Source: Microbacterium sp. Leaf288 (GTDB lineage Bacteria > Actinomycetota > Actinomycetes > Actinomycetales > Microbacteriaceae). From it: a stretch of DNA of 64,000 bases. The DNA lies in contig NZ_LMNI01000001.1 in assembly GCF_001422925.1 (NCBI RefSeq), positions 490,087-554,086 of the forward strand, given 5' to 3'. Below are positions 1-8,239 of the stretch, piece by piece (position 1 is the first letter of the stretch; every line of letters begins with the position of its first letter). The notes under the pieces are model-generated. The model had not been told where the DNA came from and did no database searches. It saw only the letters and a program-made list of their open reading frames with translations. The position numbers and the translations under genes are program-made.

Positions 1-482
1 TACTGCTGACTGATCGAGGAACCACCCTGCGTCTGACCGCCCTGCGCGTTCTTGATCAGGGCGCGGGTGGTGCCCATGATGTCGACCCCGCCGTGCTCGT
101 AGTACCGGGGGTCCTCGGAGGCGAGGATCGCGTCGTACATGACGAGCGACACCTGGTCGAACGCGACGGGCTCGCGGTTCTGGTCGTAGAACGACGTCAG
201 TTCGACGTCCTGCCCGGTCGACGGGTCACGGGCGTAGATCGTCGTCGGCAGCATGAGGCGGTCGATCTCGAGGTAGCTCGGCATGTTGTCGAACAGCGAC
301 ACCGCGCTGCTGGCCGCGTGCCCGCCGATCGCGATGGCCGGCGCGAGCGGCGCGACCACCAGCACCCCCGCGATGACGCTGAGCGAGAGCAGACCGACGA
401 GGCCCCCGACAACCCCCGCGAACGTGCGCCGGTAGCGGGGTATCGGCGCGACCGGTGAAGAACCCTCTGATGGCTGCTTCAC
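1..482 (-). CDS. Class A penicillin-binding protein (GT51 transglycosylase), N-terminal part, cut by window edge
   Basis: The reading frame runs off the left edge, so only the first 160 residues are seen. A short cytoplasmic tail is followed by one membrane segment (about 21-50). The N-terminal part of a GT51 peptidoglycan glycosyltransferase then begins: an E123-D124 pair with H130 matches the catalytic EDxxFxxHxG motif, and GGSSISQQ at 153-160 matches the GGSTITQQ motif. The family polymerises lipid II outside the membrane; the transpeptidase half would lie to the left. The start is the GTG at 482-480, preceded by GGAAG six bases upstream. The second motif is slightly degenerate (SSIS for STIT). 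Identity as a bifunctional PBP rather than a monofunctional enzyme is inferred. Confidence 0.85.
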   Translation of the reverse strand, partial: MKQPSEGSSPVAPIPRYRRTFAGVVGGLVGLLSLSVIAGVLVVAPLAPAIAIGGHAASSAVSLFDNMPSYLEIDRLMLPTTIYARDPSTGQDVELTSFYDQNREPVAFDQVSLVMYDAILASEDPRYYEHGGVDIMGTTRALIKNAQGGQTQGGSSISQQ

Positions 483-663
483 GAAAGCTTCCAATCTGCG
501 GTGGGAGAAATCATGTCAGACCGCCCCCGATTCCGCGATGGGTTCGGTGCGCGACGCGGGGGTGTCGTCGCGTGGAGGCGGCGCATAGGCTCGGGTCGAG
601 GCATCCGCTCGAGAAAAGAACTCCCGCAGAACGCGGCGAGAACCGGACACGAAGGAGAGTCCC
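483..663. promoter_or_regulatory. Divergent intergenic region between PBP and RibD-C reductase
   Basis: No gene is seen here. On the + strand TAGGCT at 586-591 is a plausible -10 for the reductase, giving a leader of about 65 nt that ends in the ribosome site GGAGAG just before the GTG at 664. On the - strand CATGAT (510-515) is a weak candidate -10 for the PBP gene. Confidence 0.4.
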
Positions 664-1230
664 GTGCAGACCGTGACGGTCGACTTCATCATCTCGCTCG
701 ACGGCTACGGCGCCGCGGAGGGGTGGCCAGGTTTCTGGGGGATGGAAGGTCCCGAGTACCTGGGCTGGCTCGCCGAGTCGCCTGACAAGGACGATCCGCT
801 TCTCATGGGGGCGACGACGTACCGCCTCATGTCGGAGCTCACCGCCGGCGGCGAGGAGGGCACCGACATGCTCGGCGGCATACAGAAGTACGTCTTCTCG
901 TCCACGCTCGAGGAGCCTCTCGCGTGGGAGAACACGACGCTCGTCCGTGAGGATGCGGTCGCGTTCGTCCGGCGGCTGAAGGAGGACTCCGACCGCCCCC
1001 TGCGCACGCTCGGCAGTGTCGCCCTCTGCCGGTCGCTGCTGCTCGCGGGGCTCGTCGACCGCTACCGGGTGGGTGTGTTCCCGGTGATCACGGGCGCAAC
1101 CGGACAGGACCGGATCTTCGACGGCTACCCCGACGTGCGGCTGGATCTGGTGGAGGCGCGCACGTTCGACGGGCGCATCCAGCTGCTCGAGTACGTCCCG
1201 ACGGTGCTCGACGGCCCGCCCGGGGCATGA
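664..1230 (+). CDS. RibD C-terminal / dihydrofolate reductase-like protein
   Basis: This 188-residue protein has the pattern of stand-alone RibD-C proteins: an N-terminal strand ending in SLDGYGA, a substrate-loop LLMGATTYRLM around residue 45, a central strand with the word SST, and LGSVALCRSLLLAGLVDRYRV near 115-135, which corresponds to the NADPH-binding helix. Such proteins are reductases of the DHFR fold, but for most members the substrate is unknown. The GTG start has the ribosome site GGAGAG about eight bases upstream. An MFS exporter follows after 7 bp, so the two are probably co-transcribed. It could be a pteridine or a xenobiotic reductase; nothing here decides. Confidence 0.85.
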   Translation: MQTVTVDFIISLDGYGAAEGWPGFWGMEGPEYLGWLAESPDKDDPLLMGATTYRLMSELTAGGEEGTDMLGGIQKYVFSSTLEEPLAWENTTLVREDAVAFVRRLKEDSDRPLRTLGSVALCRSLLLAGLVDRYRVGVFPVITGATGQDRIFDGYPDVRLDLVEARTFDGRIQLLEYVPTVLDGPPGA

Positions 1231-1237
1231 TGAGGAC

Positions 1238-2515
1238 GTGGTGGATGGGGGTGACCTCGCCGGAGCGGCGGTCGTGAGCGATCCGGTGGAGGGTGGGCGC
1301 GGGCCGGCACCCCGGTCGTCGTTCGCCCGCTTCTGGACCGCGGCGGCCATCAGCTCGTTCGGCACGGCGGTCACCGCCGTCGCGATGCCGGTGCTCGTGG
1401 TGCAGCTGCTGCACGCGACGCCGTTCGAGGTCGGCATCGTCGGCGCGGCGCAGTTCGTGCCGTACGCCGTGCTCGGGCTCTTCGCCGGTGCGTACACCGA
1501 CCGCTGGCGTCGCCGGCCCATCCTCGTATGGGCGAGCGTGGGGCGGGCCGTGTCGCTCGGTGCGATCCCCGTGCTGTGGCTCGTCGGCGCGCTCGAGATC
1601 TGGATGCTCGTCGTGCTGCTGCTGCTGTTCGGCGCGTTCTCCGTCTTCGGCTTCGCAGCGACGCAGTCCTTCCTCCCCCGGCTCGTGCCCCGCTCCCGGC
1701 TCGTCGTCGCGAACGCGCGACTGGATCAGACGGATGCCGCGGCCCAGACGCTCGGTCCGGCCCTCGGCGGTGGGCTCGTGGCGCTGCTCGGTGCGCCGAT
1801 CGCGCTGCTCGTCGACGCGATCAGCTACATCGTGGACGCCGCGCTGAACGCGAGCATCCGCGTCGAGGAGACCCGTGAGCGGCGGCGCGATCGGCATCTC
1901 GGCCGCGAGATCCGCGAGGGCCTCCGGTGGGCGTACGCGCACCGCACCCTCGGCCCGCTCGCCGTGTCGACGCACGTGTGGTTCTTCGCCAACGGCCTGG
2001 CTCTCACGGTGCTGTCGCTGCTGGCGCTCCGCTCGCTCGGGTTCACGGCGTTCACGTTCGGCCTGCTGCTCGCGGTCGCGGGATCGTGTGCGCTGGTCGG
2101 GGCGACGTTCGCGGCTCGGATCGGCGAGTGGCTGGGCATCGGCCGGACGATCGTCGTGGCGCGGGCGATGTACCCGATCGCGTGGGCGCTCGCCGCGGTG
2201 GCGGCCTGGGTCCCCGCCGGACCCGCGCTCCTCTTCGTCGCGCTCGCGCTCCACGGGCTCGCGGGCGGTGTCGAGAACGCCAACGAGATGGCCCTGCGAC
2301 AGACGGTCACCCCCGACCTCCTGCTCGGCCGCGTGAATGCGAACATCCGCTCGGCCAATCGCACCGCGGCGGCGATCGGCGCGTTCGCCGGCGGCGCTGC
2401 GATCGCGCTCGTCGGCGACCGCTGGACGCTCATCGCCGTCGCCGTGATCTTCGCGATCGCGGCGCTGCTGGCGTGGCTCTCGCCCCTGCGCTCCGAGCGC
2501 GTGGCCGCGACCTGA
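1238..2515 (+). CDS. MFS transporter of the EntS/MFS_3 type
   Basis: A 425-residue polytopic protein with about twelve hydrophobic segments. The loop between segments 2 and 3 carries AGAYTDRWRRRP, the MFS signature (GxxxDRxGRR-like). The long central linker rich in arginine and glutamate (about 205-225) separates the two six-helix halves. The family exports small molecules, such as siderophores and drugs, by proton antiport. The start is uncertain between GTG 1238 and the next GTG; GAGGA lies just before. It follows the reductase by 7 bp and is convergent with the LysR gene, whose stop is 11 bp away. The substrate is unknown. Confidence 0.85.
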   Translation: MVDGGDLAGAAVVSDPVEGGRGPAPRSSFARFWTAAAISSFGTAVTAVAMPVLVVQLLHATPFEVGIVGAAQFVPYAVLGLFAGAYTDRWRRRPILVWASVGRAVSLGAIPVLWLVGALEIWMLVVLLLLFGAFSVFGFAATQSFLPRLVPRSRLVVANARLDQTDAAAQTLGPALGGGLVALLGAPIALLVDAISYIVDAALNASIRVEETRERRRDRHLGREIREGLRWAYAHRTLGPLAVSTHVWFFANGLALTVLSLLALRSLGFTAFTFGLLLAVAGSCALVGATFAARIGEWLGIGRTIVVARAMYPIAWALAAVAAWVPAGPALLFVALALHGLAGGVENANEMALRQTVTPDLLLGRVNANIRSANRTAAAIGAFAGGAAIALVGDRWTLIAVAVIFAIAALLAWLSPLRSERVAAT

Positions 2516-2526
2516 GCACCCCGCGG

Positions 2527-3438
2527 TCACAGGGAGCGCGCGTGCTCCACGAACGCGTCGAGCGTGGCGCGCAGGGCGGGGGAATCCTCCTGGGTGCGGC
2601 GATGCACTGCGAGGACGTCGCGCGTCGACGCCGGTTCGACGGTCGGGATCGCGACCAGGTCGGGCCCGAGGTCGCCGCGGCCGAGCCGGGGCACCAGTGC
2701 CACCGCGCGGCCCGCGCGCGCCAGTTCGAGGTGGTTCTGGAACTCCATCGACTCGTGCACGATGCGCGGGGCGTTGGGGACGCCGTCGAAGAGCCGACGC
2801 AGCCACTGGCGGCAGATCGTCGCCTCGAACGTCGCGACCCACGTCTCCCCCGCCAGCTCGTCGGGGTGCAGCACCGTGCGGCCGGCGAGCGGATGGTCAC
2901 GATGCAGGATGACGTCGGCGACGTCCGTGAACAGCGGTGTCGAGACGAGGTGATCGGGCATCGCCAGGGCGACTCCGCCCCAGCGGTGCACGATGCCGAG
3001 GTCGCGCTGGCCTGAGGCCACGAGCGCGATCGTCTCCCACGGCTCGCTCTCGCGCAGGGGCACCGAGAGATCGGGATGCTGCGCCGCGAGGTCGCCGAGG
3101 ACCGGGATGACCAGTCCGCGCACGACGGTCGAGAACGCGGCGAGCCTGATCTCGCCCATCACCTGATCGTCCGGCCCCGCGGCGAGCTGGAGATCGGCGC
3201 GGAGCCGTTCGAGGTCGGCGAGGATCGGCGTCGATGCGACGACGAGACGCGTCCCCGCTTCCGTGAGGATCACTCCGCGTCCCGCACGTTCGAGGAGGGC
3301 GATACCGGTCTCGCGCTCGAGTCGCTTGACCTGCTGAGACACCGCCGACGGGGTGTAGCCCAGGCTCGTCGCCGCGGCGACCACGCTGCCCTGCGTGGCG
3401 ACCGCACGAAGCGAGACGACGGCTTCAAGATCGATCAT
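2527..3438 (-). CDS. LysR-family transcriptional regulator
   Basis: A 303-residue regulator of normal LysR length. The N-terminal winged helix-turn-helix runs through SVVAAATSLGYTPSAVSQQV (about 18-37) and the dimerisation helix follows. The effector domain begins near 95. It is divergent from an EamA exporter with 73 bp between the two ATG/GTG starts, the usual geometry for a LysR protein controlling its neighbour. The ATG at 3438 has no ribosome site but sits 6 nt after a TAGCGT -10, so the mRNA is probably leaderless. The ligand cannot be told from sequence; the natural guess is the solute moved by the EamA protein. Confidence 0.9.
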   Translation of the reverse strand: MIDLEAVVSLRAVATQGSVVAAATSLGYTPSAVSQQVKRLERETGIALLERAGRGVILTEAGTRLVVASTPILADLERLRADLQLAAGPDDQVMGEIRLAAFSTVVRGLVIPVLGDLAAQHPDLSVPLRESEPWETIALVASGQRDLGIVHRWGGVALAMPDHLVSTPLFTDVADVILHRDHPLAGRTVLHPDELAGETWVATFEATICRQWLRRLFDGVPNAPRIVHESMEFQNHLELARAGRAVALVPRLGRGDLGPDLVAIPTVEPASTRDVLAVHRRTQEDSPALRATLDAFVEHARSL

Positions 3439-3444
3439 GAAGCA

Positions 3445-3450
3445 ACGCTA
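3445..3450 (-). promoter_or_regulatory. -10 box of a leaderless promoter for the LysR gene
   Basis: Read on the - strand, TAGCGT ends six bases before the ATG at 3438. Transcription would therefore begin at or next to the A of the start codon, and no Shine-Dalgarno sequence is present. Confidence 0.6.
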
Positions 3451-3478
3451 CATCGAATCATGAGAAAAGCATCGCTGG

Positions 3479-3503
3479 TGCTTCATCCACTGCTGGGGTG
3501 AAG
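3479..3503. promoter_or_regulatory. Candidate LysR binding site in the divergent region
   Basis: CTTCA (3481-3485) and TGAAG (3499-3503) form an inverted repeat with a 13-base spacer just upstream of the EamA start. In addition TGCTTCAT (3479-3486) is the inverse of ATGAAGCA at 3437-3444, over the regulator's own start. Both are plausible half-sites for the LysR protein; binding is inferred from position only. Confidence 0.4.
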
Positions 3504-3511
3504 TAGAAGTC

Positions 3512-4507
3512 GTGAAGAGACGCGACATGGTGCTGGCGGCGATCGTCGCATCGTTCTGGGGATTCAACTTCGTCGTGATCGACTGGGGGATGACGGGCGT
3601 GCCGCCCCTGCTGTTCGTCGCGATCCGTTTCCTGGTGGTCGCGCTCGCGGTCTTCGTCGTCCCGCGGCCCCGCACCTCGTGGCGCACGGTCATCGGCGTG
3701 GGGCTGTTCATGAGCCTCGGGCAGTTCGGGCTCCTATACACGTCGATGGCACTGGGGCTGCAGCCGGGGCTCGCCGCCCTGGTGCTGCAGGCGCAGGCGG
3801 TGTTCACCATCCTCATCGCCGCCGCCGTGCTGCGCGAGCGCCCGACCGTCCCGCAGATCGCCGGAATCGGACTCGGCATCGTCGGGCTCGCGATCGTGGC
3901 GGCCGGTCGCGGTGGCGATGCGCCCGCGCTCGCGGTGGCGCTGGCCCTTGCCGCGGCATTCTCGTGGGGAATCGGGAACGTGATCTCCCGCCGGGCCGGG
4001 GTGGTCAGCGGGCCCGGGCGGCTCGGGTCGCTGTCGCTCACCGTGTGGTCGGCGCTCGTGGTGCCCGTCCCCGCCCTGATGCTGTCGTTCGTCGTCGAGG
4101 GGCCGGAGGCGATCTCGTCGGGTATCGCCGCATTCGGCTGGCAGTCCTTGCTGTCGACGCTCTACACCGCGGTGCTGTGCACGATCATCGGCTACTCGAT
4201 CTGGAACAGCCTGCTGGCTCGCAATCCCTCCGCGGCCGTCGTGCCGTGGGTGCTGCTCGCGCCCGTGGTCGCGATGGCATCGGCCGCGCTGCTGCTCGGC
4301 CAGATCCCCACGCCCGCCGAGATCATCGGCGGCACGCTTCTGGTCGGAGGTGTGCTGGTCACTGGACTGCGCCGTCGAGTGTCGTTTCGCCGGCGCAGGA
4401 TCACGGAGGTCGGCCGGCAGCCCATGCGAAGCGCGTCCGCAGGGGATGACGCGCGCCCGATCCCACAGGAAGCGGGTGAGTCGCGTCGGCTCAGGTCGGT
4501 GAGGTGA
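3512..4507 (+). CDS. EamA/DMT-family exporter
   Basis: A 331-residue protein with ten hydrophobic segments arranged as two EamA repeats (about 5-130 and 140-290). The N-terminal part has the typical WGFNFVVIDWG of YdcZ/RhaT-type exporters, and the segment-4 region LYTSMALGLQPGLAALVLQ is characteristic. The family (drug/metabolite transporters) exports amino acids and metabolites. The last 45 residues are polar, basic and probably disordered in the cytoplasm. Start GTG 3512 has GAAGTAGAAG immediately upstream. Divergent from the LysR gene, which probably controls it. Confidence 0.88.
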   Translation: MKRRDMVLAAIVASFWGFNFVVIDWGMTGVPPLLFVAIRFLVVALAVFVVPRPRTSWRTVIGVGLFMSLGQFGLLYTSMALGLQPGLAALVLQAQAVFTILIAAAVLRERPTVPQIAGIGLGIVGLAIVAAGRGGDAPALAVALALAAAFSWGIGNVISRRAGVVSGPGRLGSLSLTVWSALVVPVPALMLSFVVEGPEAISSGIAAFGWQSLLSTLYTAVLCTIIGYSIWNSLLARNPSAAVVPWVLLAPVVAMASAALLLGQIPTPAEIIGGTLLVGGVLVTGLRRRVSFRRRRITEVGRQPMRSASAGDDARPIPQEAGESRRLRSVR

Positions 4508-4537
4508 ACAGACGCGCCGAGACCTGGGGCATCCGCG

Positions 4538-5944
4538 TCAGAAGGGTGGCGCCGCGGGGGATCCGGGTGGGTCGTCAGCAGGGAAGAGCCAGGGTTCGCG
4601 CATCATCGTGCGGAGGTGTGTGGTGGCCTCGTCGGAGCTGAATCTCACGGTCGGCTCGGGGCGGTCGGTGTGCCTTCGCCCTGACGGGCTGGTCCAGATC
4701 AGAACGCCGGGCGAGACCTGCTCGACCGACCACGCCGTGACGCCCTTCAGGGTGTGATGGCGTCGGCACAGGTGCGCGAGGTTCGCGTGGTGCGTGGGTC
4801 CGCCTTCGGCGGCGGGAATCGTGTGGTCGACGTCGCACCGCCACACCGGGCGGCGGCAGCCGGGGAATCGGCAGTGCTCGTCCCGCGCGGCGAGGAACCG
4901 GTTCAGCGCGGGCCCGGGGCGGTAGCGGTCGACGGCGAGGACGCTGCCCGTGACCGGGGAGGTCATCACACGTTCCCAGCCGACGGCGCCGGCGGCGAGG
5001 ATCCGGGCGGTGCCGGGGTCGATCGGGCCGTAGCCGGCGAGCAGGGCGGGCTCGGTGGATGCGCCGGTCATGGTGAGCACCGGGATGGTGACCTGGACGG
5101 TGGCGCGGATCGCGCGGAGGCCCGTCCCGGCGACGCAGTCCTCAGGTCCGGCGGTGAGCAGGGTGTCGGTGAAGATGTCGACGCGGAGCTGGTCCATCGT
5201 GCGCTCGTCGATCTCGGCGTGATCGTCGAGGCTTTCGCCGTCACCCTCACCCTCCCCGTCGCCGTCACCCTCGCCGTTGCCCCGTGCGGTGATGACCGAG
5301 CGGGCCTGCTGCGTGAGGCGGTCCTCGATGCCGTGCGCCAGCGTCGCCGGCATGATCGCCGTCAGCGCGGCCATGTCGTCGGGCAGATCGACCACTTCGA
5401 TGCGACGCCCGGCGGCTGCTTCTTTGTGGCGCTCCTCGAGGGTTCGCTCCAGGAAGCGTTCGGCGATCACCCGCAGCACCGCGGCCAGGCGTCCCGGTGT
5501 CAGGTTCGCGGCGCGCTCGAGCGCCAGGCCGACGAACTCGGCTCGCGCGGTGTCGTCGACGATCGAGGCGCCGGCGTCGTGGATCACCGAGAGGTGCGGC
5601 CTGGAGATCTCTCCCCGCTCGAGGGCCTCCACGCCCCCGGCGAAACGCTCACACAGATCGGCGGCCTCCGACAGCAGCCGGTTCACGGTCCATTCCGACA
5701 CCCGGTTCGACGTCGCCAGATCGGCGACCAGCGCACGCCGGTCCAGCTCCGCCCGCCGCGCGCGCTCCGGGGTCGCATCGGCCGGCCTGGCGACCACGGC
5801 CGCAGCATCCGCCAGCACCCGGATCTCCGCCGCATCGTCCATCGATCGACGCTTCCGCCCCGCCTCGAACGCATCGACCAGCCGCACGACCCGGAAGAAC
5901 TCGGGCGCGACGCCGTCAGCACCGGGGTCGGAATTCGCAGACAT
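4538..5944 (-). CDS. DUF222 / HNH endonuclease domain protein (13E12 repeat family)
   Basis: A 468-residue protein with an N-terminal helical DUF222 domain (about 20-330) and a C-terminal HNH nuclease fold: a CxxxxC zinc pair in CRFPGC, then VDHTIPAAEGG and NLAHLCRRHH, which supply the H-N-H residues. An acidic glycine-rich low-complexity run (GNGEGDGDGEGEGDGES) at about 225-241 interrupts the DUF222 part. The family occurs in many copies in Microbacteriaceae and mycobacteria (13E12 repeats); its role is unknown, though a selfish or DNA-processing role has been suggested. The ATG at 5944 has no clear ribosome site. Nothing around it marks a mobile element. Confidence 0.9.
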   Translation of the reverse strand: MSANSDPGADGVAPEFFRVVRLVDAFEAGRKRRSMDDAAEIRVLADAAAVVARPADATPERARRAELDRRALVADLATSNRVSEWTVNRLLSEAADLCERFAGGVEALERGEISRPHLSVIHDAGASIVDDTARAEFVGLALERAANLTPGRLAAVLRVIAERFLERTLEERHKEAAAGRRIEVVDLPDDMAALTAIMPATLAHGIEDRLTQQARSVITARGNGEGDGDGEGEGDGESLDDHAEIDERTMDQLRVDIFTDTLLTAGPEDCVAGTGLRAIRATVQVTIPVLTMTGASTEPALLAGYGPIDPGTARILAAGAVGWERVMTSPVTGSVLAVDRYRPGPALNRFLAARDEHCRFPGCRRPVWRCDVDHTIPAAEGGPTHHANLAHLCRRHHTLKGVTAWSVEQVSPGVLIWTSPSGRRHTDRPEPTVRFSSDEATTHLRTMMREPWLFPADDPPGSPAAPPF

Positions 5945-6307
5945 GAGGCTCGCAGTCAGGAAGGAGTGGGCCGAGATTCCCGCGCGTCACGCGCGATATG
6001 CCTCAACACCTGCCCGCGGCTGAACCGCGCCACCCGACGCCCTGAACGGGCCCACCCGACTTTCGAATCTCTGATCTATACCCTAGCCGATCTCACCACG
6101 AGAAGGAAGTGCAAATACGAACAAAAATACGAGTCATCAGGGCGGGTCGCCCGGGTGGGGCGGGCTAAGTTTTGCGCAAGAGCCTGAGCTGAGGATGGCG
6201 CTTCCGAATCGATTCGATACACTGGCTGCTGCCACTCGGCACCTCTCCGTCGCCTGCGGGCGCGGCATCCGTCCCCCTCCTCGTCTTCTCGTTCAAGAGC
6301 CGCCCTC
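5945..6307. promoter_or_regulatory. Divergent intergenic region, AT-richer than surroundings
   Basis: 363 bp without a convincing gene. Around 6070-6140 the base composition falls well below the window's and there is a direct repeat (AAATACGA twice, 13 bp apart, near 6114-6134). A TATACCCTAG stretch near 6078 may be the promoter of the HNH gene. For the MATE gene, TACACT at 6218-6223 is a candidate -10, next to the palindrome GAATCGATTC at 6206-6215, which could be an operator. No structured RNA was recognised. Confidence 0.35.
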
Positions 6308-7825
6308 ATGACCACCGCCCTGACGACAGGCCGCCCCTGGCGCGTCATCCTCCTGTTCTCCGTCCCGCTGCTGATCGGCAACGTGGTGCAGCAGCTGTAC
6401 CACTTCGTCGACGCCGTCGTCGTGGGGCGCCAGCTCGGCGTCGACGCGCTGGCCGCGGTGGGCGCGACGGGCAGCATGCTGTTTCTGCTGCTCGGGTTCG
6501 CGTGGGGTCTCACATCGGGCTTCGCGATCCCGACGGCGCAGGCTTTCGGGGCGCGCGACTACGCGGCGGTGCGCCGTTCCGTCGCGGCGGGAACGATCCT
6601 CACCGGCATCTGCACGCTCCTGCTCACCGTCGGCGCACCGCTGCTGACGGCGCCCCTGCTCGAGCTGCTGCAGACGCCCGCCGAACTCATGGACGACGCC
6701 ATCGTCTTCGCCCAGATCAGCTTCCTCGGCGCCGGCGCGATGATGTTCTTCAACTACCTGTCGGCGATCATCCGCGCCATCGGCGACTCGCGCACGCCGC
6801 TCGTCTTCCTCACGCTCGCGTGCGTGCTCAACGTCGCGCTGGTCATCGTCATGGTCGGCCCGCTCGGCTGGGGCGTGGGCGGGGCGGCGCTCGCGACGGT
6901 GGTGTCGCAGGCGATCTCGGTGCTGCTCTGCCTCGAGTTCGTACGGCGACGGATGCCGGTGCTCCACGTCCGCCGCGGCGACTGGCGTGTCAGCAGGGCC
7001 GAGCTCGCGGAGCACCTCCGCCTCGGTCTGCCGATGGGCTTCCAGGCCTCGATCATCGCGATCGGAACCCTCTCGGTGCAGGTCGCGCTGAACGAGCTCG
7101 GCGCGGACGCGGTCGCCGCGTACACCGCGGCATCCCGGGTCGACGGCCTCGCCGTCGCCCTCCTGCAGTCGCTCGGCCTCGCCGTGTCGATGTTCGTCGC
7201 GCAGAACCACGGTGGCGGCCGGCCCGACCGCATCCGCCGCGGCGTGGTCGAGGCGACGTGGATGTCGGTGGGCGCGGCCATCGTGCTCGGTGCCCTGCTC
7301 ATCGCCTTCGGCGCGATGACGGTGCGCCTCTTCATCGACGAAGGCTCGGCAGAGGTCGTGGACCTCGCCGCGCAGATGCTCGCCATCAACGGTGCGACCT
7401 ACTGGATCCTCGGCATCCTGTTCGTGCTCCGCGGTGCTCTGCAGGGGCTCGGCCACACCCTCATCCCCACCGTGACCGGCGTCATCGAGCTCGTCATGCG
7501 CGTCGGCGCTGCCGTCGTGCTGGGCAGCATCTTCGGCTTCATCGGCGTCGCCGCGAGCAACCCGCTCGCGTGGCTGGGCGCCGTGGTCGTGCTCGTGCCC
7601 GCGTACATCCACGCGCACCGTCAGCTCGCCACGCAGCCGGTCACCCCTATGGTCGCGACGCCCACCACGCCCATCGCGCTCATCGGTCCGACCGACGGCT
7701 CGATGGTCGTCGACGCGATCGTCACGCAGCCCATCGTGCTGCCGCCCGTCGCCCAGGGCGCGACCCGGCGGCCGCGGCGGTTCCGGTTCGTGCCGTCCCG
7801 CGACAAGCGCCGCACGCGAGGCTGA
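6308..7825 (+). CDS. MATE-family efflux transporter
   Basis: A 505-residue protein with twelve hydrophobic segments in two MatE repeats (about 12-175 and 235-430). N-terminal features such as LLIGNVVQQLYHFVDAVVVG and the TSGFAIPTAQAFGARD loop are typical of the DinF/NorM group, which exports drugs and metabolites against sodium or protons. The C-terminal 60-70 residues (after about 435) are polar and Thr/Pro-rich and then strongly basic, which is longer than usual and probably cytoplasmic. The ATG start has only a weak AAGAG upstream. The metal-sensor pair follows in the same direction after 48 bp but has its own promoter. Confidence 0.9.
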   Translation: MTTALTTGRPWRVILLFSVPLLIGNVVQQLYHFVDAVVVGRQLGVDALAAVGATGSMLFLLLGFAWGLTSGFAIPTAQAFGARDYAAVRRSVAAGTILTGICTLLLTVGAPLLTAPLLELLQTPAELMDDAIVFAQISFLGAGAMMFFNYLSAIIRAIGDSRTPLVFLTLACVLNVALVIVMVGPLGWGVGGAALATVVSQAISVLLCLEFVRRRMPVLHVRRGDWRVSRAELAEHLRLGLPMGFQASIIAIGTLSVQVALNELGADAVAAYTAASRVDGLAVALLQSLGLAVSMFVAQNHGGGRPDRIRRGVVEATWMSVGAAIVLGALLIAFGAMTVRLFIDEGSAEVVDLAAQMLAINGATYWILGILFVLRGALQGLGHTLIPTVTGVIELVMRVGAAVVLGSIFGFIGVAASNPLAWLGAVVVLVPAYIHAHRQLATQPVTPMVATPTTPIALIGPTDGSMVVDAIVTQPIVLPPVAQGATRRPRRFRFVPSRDKRRTRG

Positions 7826-7861
7826 GTCACGAGGGGGCATCTCAGGCGGTCCTTGATGTCC

Positions 7862-7867
7862 TAATAT
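7862..7867 (+). promoter_or_regulatory. -10 box of the leaderless metal-sensor promoter
   Basis: TAATAT ends six bases before the ATG at 7874. There is no Shine-Dalgarno sequence, so translation probably starts at the first base of the mRNA. Confidence 0.6.
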
Positions 7868-7886
7868 CTGCGTATGAGTGCAGATA
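7865..7886. promoter_or_regulatory. Candidate ArsR/SmtB-type operator over promoter and start codon
   Basis: TATCTGC (7865-7871) and GCAGATA (7880-7886) are a perfect inverted repeat with 8 bases between. Its centre fits the 12-2-12 symmetry of SmtB/ArsR operators. It overlaps the -10 and the first codons, so occupancy by the apo-repressor would block transcription initiation. It is the natural site for the sensor encoded immediately downstream. Confidence 0.65.
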
Positions 7887-8239
7887 AGCAGGGATCCGGA
7901 TACGCGGTCGACAGTCCCTTCGTCGAACTCGCGGTCGAGGTCTTCGCGATGCTCGCCGACGCCACCCGGGTGCGGATCGTCCTCGCGCTGCAGGACTCGG
8001 GGGAGCTCTCGGTGAATCATCTCGCCGACATCGTCGACAAGTCCCCGGCGGCCGTGTCGCAGCATCTCGCCAAGCTCCGGCTCGCGCGCATCGTGTCGAC
8101 CCGCCAGGAGGGTCAGCGGGTGTTCTACCGGCTCGAGAATGAGCATGCCTCGCGCCTGGTCGCCGACGCGATCTACCAGGCCGAGCACTCGCTGGGCGGT
8201 ACGCCCCGCCACCACCACACCGAGAGTGCCCTCGAATGA
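7874..8239 (+). CDS. kmtR: ArsR/SmtB metal sensor, KmtR-like (Ni/Co-type ligand set)
   Basis: A 121-residue winged-helix repressor (HTH about 46-72, KSPAAVSQHLAKL as recognition helix). The C-terminal helix and tail carry H91, E104, H105, H113 and H114. The spacing (0, +13, +14, +22, +23) is exactly that of the nickel/cobalt ligands H88, E101, H102, H110 and H111 reported for Mycobacterium tuberculosis KmtR, which controls a CDF exporter. Here too a CDF exporter follows, with a 4-bp ATGA overlap. The alpha3 CxC metal site of arsenic/cadmium sensors is absent. Regulation is probably autogenous through the repeat at 7865-7886. The metal is inferred from ligand match, not shown. Confidence 0.85.
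   Translation: MSADKQGSGYAVDSPFVELAVEVFAMLADATRVRIVLALQDSGELSVNHLADIVDKSPAAVSQHLAKLRLARIVSTRQEGQRVFYRLENEHASRLVADAIYQAEHSLGGTPRHHHTESALE

Noticed and set aside
4538..5944. Homing endonuclease or mobile element, because of the HNH domain
   Set aside because: DUF222-HNH genes are ordinary multi-copy residents of these genomes; no intron, intein or flanking repeats are seen.
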